Of a stretch of DNA of 46,225 nt, positions 42,066 through 46,225 are shown one piece after another. The position numbers were made by a program, and so were the translations under genes. The stretch is taken from the NCBI GenBank assembly GCA_002171515.1, contig NHEP01000124.1, forward strand, positions 1 to 46,225. The letters are read 5' to 3'. The notes below the pieces were generated by a model. It saw only the letters and a list, made by a program, of their open reading frames with translations, searched no databases and was not told the origin of the DNA. Within the stretch, counting starts at the first letter, position 1. Each line of letters starts with the position of its first letter. The stretch is from a bacterium TMED88 (GTDB taxonomy: Bacteria > Myxococcota_A > UBA9160 > UBA4427).

Positions 42066-43160
42066 ATGGCGCTTACCTGCGGAATCGTCGGCCTTCCGAA
42101 CGTCGGAAAGAGCACGCTCTTTAATGCCCTGACTACGGCGGGCATTCAGGCGGAGAACTATCCGTTCTGCACCATTGAGCCGAATACCGGTGTCGTGACG
42201 GTGCCCGACCGCAGGCTGGCTCAACTCGATGCCATCGTGCACAGCGCCCAGGTCATTCCGACAACCGTCGAATTCGTCGACATCGCGGGGCTCGTTAAAG
42301 GAGCCAGTCAGGGGGAAGGCCTCGGCAACCGTTTTCTCGCCAACATCCGAGAGACCCATGCGATCGTCCACGTGGTTCGATGTTTCGATGACGAAAATGT
42401 GGTTCACGTGGATGGGTCACCGGACCCCGTCCGCGATATCGACACCATCGAACTTGAGCTCGGTCTTGCGGACCTCGAAACCCTAGAGAAACGCATCGAC
42501 CGAGCCACCCGAACCGCCAAAAGTGGAGACAAGGCGGCCAAAGAGGAGGTGGTGTTCTTCACGGCCCTGCAGGAACACATTTCCGGTGGGCAAGCCGCGC
42601 GACATTTCGAGGTCCCCGAGGCCATGGCGATCGCCTATCGGGACTGCCATCTGCTGACCGCCAAACCCGTTCTCTATGTCGCCAACGTCGATGACGCTTC
42701 CCTTGCGGAAGGCAACGACTACAGCCTGGCTTTGGAAGATCATGCAAAAGCGCAGGGGGCTGAAGCCGTTCGAATTTGTGGTCAGGTCGAAGCGGAGCTG
42801 TCTGAACTCGAGGAAGCGGAAAGGTTGGAATTCCTGGCGGACCTGGGCGTCGAAGAGCCGGGACTCGACCGCCTGATCCGGGCCGCATACCGACTGTTGG
42901 AATTGATCACCTTCTTCACAGCCGGGGAAAAAGAGGTCCGGGCTTGGACGGTCCGCCGCGGCGCCGCGGCCCCTGTCGCCGCTGGTGAAATCCACTCGGA
43001 CTTCGAAAAACATTTCATCCGCGCCGAGGTCATTCCCTTTAAGACTTACCTTGAAGTCGAAGGTGAGGCGGGCGCGAAGGCCAAGGGATTAATGCAGGTC
43101 GAAGGCAAGGACTACGTGATGCAGGACGGGGACGTCGTGCACTTTCGCGTAGGCGTATAG
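42066..43160 (+). CDS. ychF: Redox-regulated ATPase YchF (Obg family)
   Basis: 364 residues, matching the universal YchF length. The N-terminal P-loop GIVGLPNVGKST and G3-like DIAGLVKGASQGEGLGNRF are standard. The nucleotide-specificity G4 motif (YVANVDD) fits an ATP-binding YchF rather than a GTPase NKxD. A coiled-coil insert is followed by a C-terminal TGS domain (LITFFTAGEKEVRAWTVRRGA, then FIRAEVIPFKTYL). YchF binds ribosomes and is negatively linked to stress responses. ATG at 42066; the frame opens earlier. RNase HI follows after nine bases. Confidence 0.95.
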   Translation: MALTCGIVGLPNVGKSTLFNALTTAGIQAENYPFCTIEPNTGVVTVPDRRLAQLDAIVHSAQVIPTTVEFVDIAGLVKGASQGEGLGNRFLANIRETHAIVHVVRCFDDENVVHVDGSPDPVRDIDTIELELGLADLETLEKRIDRATRTAKSGDKAAKEEVVFFTALQEHISGGQAARHFEVPEAMAIAYRDCHLLTAKPVLYVANVDDASLAEGNDYSLALEDHAKAQGAEAVRICGQVEAELSELEEAERLEFLADLGVEEPGLDRLIRAAYRLLELITFFTAGEKEVRAWTVRRGAAAPVAAGEIHSDFEKHFIRAEVIPFKTYLEVEGEAGAKAKGLMQVEGKDYVMQDGDVVHFRVGV

Positions 43161-43169
43161 GGAGTCTCC

Positions 43170-43658
43170 GTGGCCGGAAATCGTGGCGAGCTGTTGAACC
43201 CTGAAGAAGTTTTGGCTCGCTACACCCGCGGTCCAGATACGGGTGTCTTTACCGATGGCTCCTGTGACCCGAACCCCGGGCCGGGGGGCTGGGGCTTTGT
43301 GTGGGTGGATGCAGGCCAGATCGTCGAAGAAAGACATGGCGCCGACCCCTCCACGACCAATAACCGGATGGAACTCTCTGCCCTCATCGAGGCGTACGAC
43401 TTCTTGCCGGTGGAGGCCGAAGTCACGGTCTACTCGGACAGCCAGCTCTGCGTCAACACGGTCAATCAGTGGGCGGCGGGCTGGGAAAAGCGCGGCTGGA
43501 AACGGAAGAGCGGACCCATCAAGAACCTCGATTTGGTCCAACGTCTCTATGCGCTCAGTCAAGAACGCCCTCGGGTTCAACTCGAATGGATCCGAGCCCA
43601 CGATGGATCGCGCTGGAACGAGTACGCGGATGCGCTCGCATCCAGCTACCAGCGTTAA
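43170..43658 (+). CDS. rnhA: Ribonuclease HI
   Basis: 162 residues. Removes RNA from RNA/DNA hybrids using the DEDD metal site: Asp in VFTDGSCDPNPGPGGWGFV, Glu in NNRMELSALI, Asp in TVYSDSQLCV and Asp in RWNEYADALA. The basic handle region GWKRKSGPIKNLDL is present. The usual late His motif appears as RAHDGSRWNEYAD. It starts with GTG at 43170, nine bases after ychF, with GGAG upstream. Probably co-transcribed with ychF. Confidence 0.93.
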   Translation: MAGNRGELLNPEEVLARYTRGPDTGVFTDGSCDPNPGPGGWGFVWVDAGQIVEERHGADPSTTNNRMELSALIEAYDFLPVEAEVTVYSDSQLCVNTVNQWAAGWEKRGWKRKSGPIKNLDLVQRLYALSQERPRVQLEWIRAHDGSRWNEYADALASSYQR

Positions 43659-43680
43659 ACGGTCCGCCTGCGCTGGAATC

Positions 43681-44346
43681 TCAAGCCGTCTTCTGATCAG
43701 CCGGAATCCGTTCAAAGAAAAGCTTCTGGTCGACGGATTCCCGGGGCGGACGGCCGTATCGGCCCTCGGGCCAACCGATCGGGATCAAGGCCGAGCTTGG
43801 CGTCTTCTCTGAAAGGCCCAAATACGCGTCGATTTCCGCTCCAAAGGTCCGGTGTACGGTGGTGAGAGACGCCCCCAAGCCCACAGCCCGGCACGCCAAT
43901 AAGATATTCTGGATGGCCGGGAACAACGCTTGACTCTGTTCGGCCCCTCGCCGGGTCCAACCCGCCACGAAGAGGTGAACGGGAGCCTCATGAAGATGCT
44001 CGGCGAGATGAAGCGCTCCCCGCATATTGCGTAGGGTGGCCGCCGGGAAATCGGGATTCGCCTCGGCCTGCTCAAAAGCCGGCGCAATGTACTCTCGAAA
44101 GGCTTTCAAGTAACGCTCGGCAATCCATGCTCGGCGATCGGGCTCGGTGACGGCCACGAAAATCCACGGCTGCCGGTTGCCACCACTGGGCGCGAAGGTC
44201 CCGGCTTCGCACACTTTTCGAATCAAACCGTGCGGAACCGGATCGGGCCGAAGCCTGCGAATCGCCCGAGCGGTGCGAAGGCCCTCAAGAAGCGGAACCG
44301 CTTCGCCCATCTCGTCGATCTCTTGCTGGGTCACCTCCCCCTTCAT
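43681..44346 (-). CDS. Nitroreductase-family FMN protein
   Basis: 221 residues of the nitroreductase fold, flavin-dependent reduction with NAD(P)H. N-terminal LRTARAIRRLRPDPVPHGLIR and APSGGNRQPWIFVAV hold the FMN-binding RR-x-x-R and PSG-x-NxQP motifs. ACRAVGLGASLTTV is the usual conserved helix. The start ATG overlaps the EVE gene stop by four bases (ATGA), so the two are co-translated. Substrate unknown. Confidence 0.9.
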   Translation of the reverse strand: MKGEVTQQEIDEMGEAVPLLEGLRTARAIRRLRPDPVPHGLIRKVCEAGTFAPSGGNRQPWIFVAVTEPDRRAWIAERYLKAFREYIAPAFEQAEANPDFPAATLRNMRGALHLAEHLHEAPVHLFVAGWTRRGAEQSQALFPAIQNILLACRAVGLGASLTTVHRTFGAEIDAYLGLSEKTPSSALIPIGWPEGRYGRPPRESVDQKLFFERIPADQKTA

Positions 44347-44954
44347 CGGGCACTGCTCTTTTTTTTGGCCTTCTTGGCGGCTTTCTTTTTGGCGGAGGTT
44401 TTCTTCGCCGCCTTGGGGCGCGCCTTTTGCCCGGCTTTCGATCCGGCTTCCGCTTTTGCTAGGGCGGCACGCCGGGCAGCAGTATTCCGGGGCGGCGCTT
44501 CCCGGGGAGGCTGCTTTTCGGGCCGGGCACCCGGACGCAGCACGGTCCGCCCCATCTTGAGTACGCGGTCAAAATCTCGCCGAGTCACGGGCACCACGGA
44601 AATGCGTCCCCGCTTAATCAACGCCATCTCGGCCAGCGCGGGTTCGGCTTTGATCGCCGCGAGGGTGACCGGCTCCTCCACTCTTTGGACCGGAGCAAAA
44701 TCGACAACCACCCAGGCGTCTTCATCGGTCGTTGGGTCGGGATAAGCCTCTCCCACAACCTTTGCGACCCCGACGACTTCCTTACCCTCGTTCGAGTGGT
44801 AATAGAGCGCCAGGTCTCCGAGCTTCATGGCGCGCAGGTTATTTCGCGCCTCATAGTTCCGGACGCCGTCCCAATAGGTCTGTCCATCGTCAATCAGTTG
44901 GTCCCAAGAATATTTGAAGGGTTCCGACTTCACGAGCCAATAGGAACGGGCCAT
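44343..44954 (-). CDS. EVE-domain protein with Lys/Ala-rich tail
   Basis: 203 residues. The EVE domain (about 1-140), related to YTH, reads SYWLVKSEPFKYSWDQL, YWDGVRNYEARNNLRAMKLG and DLALYYHSNEGKEVVGVAKV, as in thymocyte nuclear protein 1 homologues thought to bind modified bases. The last about 60 residues are a disordered basic tail (KARPKAAKKTSAKKKAAKKA and on), like histone H1 or bacterial H1-like proteins. The ATG at 44954 has a GGAGG site. It overlaps the nitroreductase gene by four bases. The tail is not a usual part of the family in my knowledge. Confidence 0.9.
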   Translation of the reverse strand: MARSYWLVKSEPFKYSWDQLIDDGQTYWDGVRNYEARNNLRAMKLGDLALYYHSNEGKEVVGVAKVVGEAYPDPTTDEDAWVVVDFAPVQRVEEPVTLAAIKAEPALAEMALIKRGRISVVPVTRRDFDRVLKMGRTVLRPGARPEKQPPREAPPRNTAARRAALAKAEAGSKAGQKARPKAAKKTSAKKKAAKKAKKKSSAR

Positions 44955-45021
44955 CCATGCCTCCGCGAACGGTCATGATTCAACCCCAACGAACCATCGA
45001 ACCGTGTCTAAGAAAAACGAG

Positions 45022-45684
45022 TCAGCCGAGACCATACTCGGCTTGAAGTTCCTTCAGGGGACGCTCGAAGTGCTCTTCCCAACGAACGGCGATCAAGGGG
45101 GCCGCAGCCCGGCCCCGCGCCCAGCCGTCGGTGATCGCGTCCATCAAAATCGGGAGAAGTTGTGGCTTGTAGAGTGCCGCCTGAAGGGGACGCGTGCCGA
45201 TAATCATGGCCGGGTAGGGGGCCGGAAACTGAGCCACGGTAAAACTCACGACCCGCACTTCACCGAGCGGCGTCGTGTCATACCCCGTCAGCACGTGAAA
45301 CAGATCATGCAGCTGAAAACCGCGAGCCGCGAGATAGCCCACGTCCGCCCCCCGCTTTTCGTGGGCCTCAATAAAAGCCGACTCCCGCAGCAGAGCCGGA
45401 TCGAGTTCATTTTCAATGAAGTATCTCGCGAAGGCGTAGCCCAGGGAATCCTCGGGGAGGGTTTCGAGTTCTCCTACATTCGGGGTGTCCGCCAAATACC
45501 GGTCCGTCAACAACTCTTGGGCCACAGGATGCCCGAGGACCAAGTCGTCGTAGCCCTGCATGGCCTCCCGGTCGCCAATCTCCATGAACAAATGAGCAAA
45601 GGCCACGGTTGCCCGATAGTCCCAATCCGCGAGGGTTTCGCGAAGACCGTCGAGCATTTCCGGGGAAAGGTCGGGAGATCTCAT
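45022..45684 (-). CDS. COQ4-like protein
   Basis: 220 residues with the COQ4 signature H-D-x2-H-x11-E in LHDLFHVLTGYDTTPLGE, the metal site of the eukaryotic ubiquinone-biosynthesis protein. Other matching parts are DLVLGHPVAQELL, DSLGYAFARYFIENELDP and ISFTVAQFPAP-like FTVAQFPAPYPA. Eukaryotic COQ4 acts in ring decarboxylation/hydroxylation of coenzyme Q; bacterial members are less studied. The ATG at 45684 has AAGGAG. Adjacent to a short-chain dehydrogenase, with which it may be co-transcribed. Confidence 0.85.
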   Translation of the reverse strand: MRSPDLSPEMLDGLRETLADWDYRATVAFAHLFMEIGDREAMQGYDDLVLGHPVAQELLTDRYLADTPNVGELETLPEDSLGYAFARYFIENELDPALLRESAFIEAHEKRGADVGYLAARGFQLHDLFHVLTGYDTTPLGEVRVVSFTVAQFPAPYPAMIIGTRPLQAALYKPQLLPILMDAITDGWARGRAAAPLIAVRWEEHFERPLKELQAEYGLG

Positions 45685-45732
45685 CCTACACTCCTTTGTT
45701 AGACTGAAGAAGACCCAGCAGTGCGTTCAAAG

Positions 45733-46225
45733 TCACCGCCGGTCTGCGGGCATCCGGACTTCCATCACGTGGCGCGCGATGAAGGCCACCAAAGACCGCG
45801 GAGCCAAACGGGCGGGGACCACCGCTCGAAGCCAATTCCACCATCCGGAAATCACGGTCGGCTGCTGGCCCAAAGCCGTCAGCGCCACTTCGACAACTGC
45901 CTCGGGTGATTCGCCTCCATGTTGAATCTCGCCAGCCACCTCTTGAAATTCGGTCGCCGTGGTGCCGGGTTCGAGAACCAGAACATCGACACCCGTTCCG
46001 CGGGTCTCGACGTACAGCGCCTCGGCAAGCAGCGAATCGAATCCCTTGGTTGCACTGTAGAGCCCGTGGAGGGGCAGCGGCTGCCGGCCCGCGACGGAGC
46101 CGGTGAACACGATGGCCCCGCGATGTCGATGAAGCATGCTGGGCAATAGCCGATGTGTCAGAACACTGGGCGCCAGGCAGTTCAGGTTGACCATACCTTT
46201 TAATCGTTCAGCTTCGACTTTCTCA
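45733..46225 (-). CDS. Short-chain dehydrogenase/reductase, 5' end beyond the window
   Basis: Partial SDR; the coding frame is still open at the window's right edge, so the N-terminal Rossmann TGxxxGxG part is outside. Present are the VNLNCLAP strand, the catalytic Ser in VFTGSVAGRQPLP, the Tyr-x3-Lys in LYSATKGFDSLLAEAL, and LEPGTTATEF, the usual PG-x-x-x-T motif. The ATG at 46194 is internal (EAERLKG precedes it in frame). C-terminal ARHVMEVRMPADRR. Stops 48 bases before the COQ4-like start. Confidence 0.9.
   Translation of the reverse strand, partial: EKVEAERLKGMVNLNCLAPSVLTHRLLPSMLHRHRGAIVFTGSVAGRQPLPLHGLYSATKGFDSLLAEALYVETRGTGVDVLVLEPGTTATEFQEVAGEIQHGGESPEAVVEVALTALGQQPTVISGWWNWLRAVVPARLAPRSLVAFIARHVMEVRMPADRR

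Overview
The window is about 46 kb of GC-rich, densely coding DNA from one bacterial chromosome, with no rRNA, tRNA, phage, transposase or CRISPR visible. The gene set fits an uncultured, lipid- and amino-acid-metabolising Gram-negative of the former Deltaproteobacteria (Myxococcota, Binatota or a neighbour). The clues are outer-membrane TonB machinery, lipoproteins, a PEP-CTERM protein, type 2 PyrF, a COQ4-like protein, MaoC and acyl-CoA dehydrogenase enzymes, and a tungsto-type aldehyde oxidoreductase. The taxonomic guess is inference only.

Left part (1-14,100). A NarL-type response regulator faces a 23S rRNA m5U methyltransferase and a CorC/CNNM-like membrane protein. Next, on the minus strand, is a compact tungsten/molybdenum-cofactor unit: MoaD-like protein, aldehyde:ferredoxin oxidoreductase, MoeA, and a MoeA fused to a substrate-binding domain. 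A terminator-like hairpin (3424-3453) closes it. Upstream on the same strand and tightly packed are an M48 lipoprotein protease, ApaH and a small Smr protein. A DHH phosphoesterase and a pterin-4a-carbinolamine dehydratase follow on the plus strand.

Middle (14,090-27,550). Mostly single genes: a membrane-anchored iron-sulfur aldo/keto reductase, MaoC dehydratase, alpha/beta hydrolase, cold-shock protein, a predicted periplasmic cyclohexadienyl dehydratase-chorismate mutase fusion, a queuosine-salvage (DUF2419/QNG1) protein, a lipid kinase, a lipoprotein, acyl-CoA dehydrogenase, pyrF and tgt. A 40-aa basic ORF, a 77-aa ORF and a 52-aa membrane ORF lie in or beside gene-poor DNA; an AT-rich island sits at 26.2 kb.

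Right centre (27,700-42,000). This is the most system-like region. It holds a PEP-CTERM protein, a secreted beta-helix-type protein, a large TonB-dependent receptor with an N-terminal carboxypeptidase-regulatory-like domain, and a DUF4136 lipoprotein. Converging on these is a seven-gene energising operon (DUF3450, TtpC-like long ExbB, ExbB, two ExbD, TonB, TPR). Divergent from that operon is an OmpR-type regulator whose receiver has lost the phospho-acceptor Asp (it has Glu) and other conserved residues. The whole looks like a self-contained TonB-powered outer-membrane transport unit with its own regulator.

Right end (42,000-46,225). Housekeeping: YchF, RNase HI, a nitroreductase, an EVE-domain protein with a histone-H1-like tail, a COQ4-like protein, and a short-chain dehydrogenase cut by the window edge.
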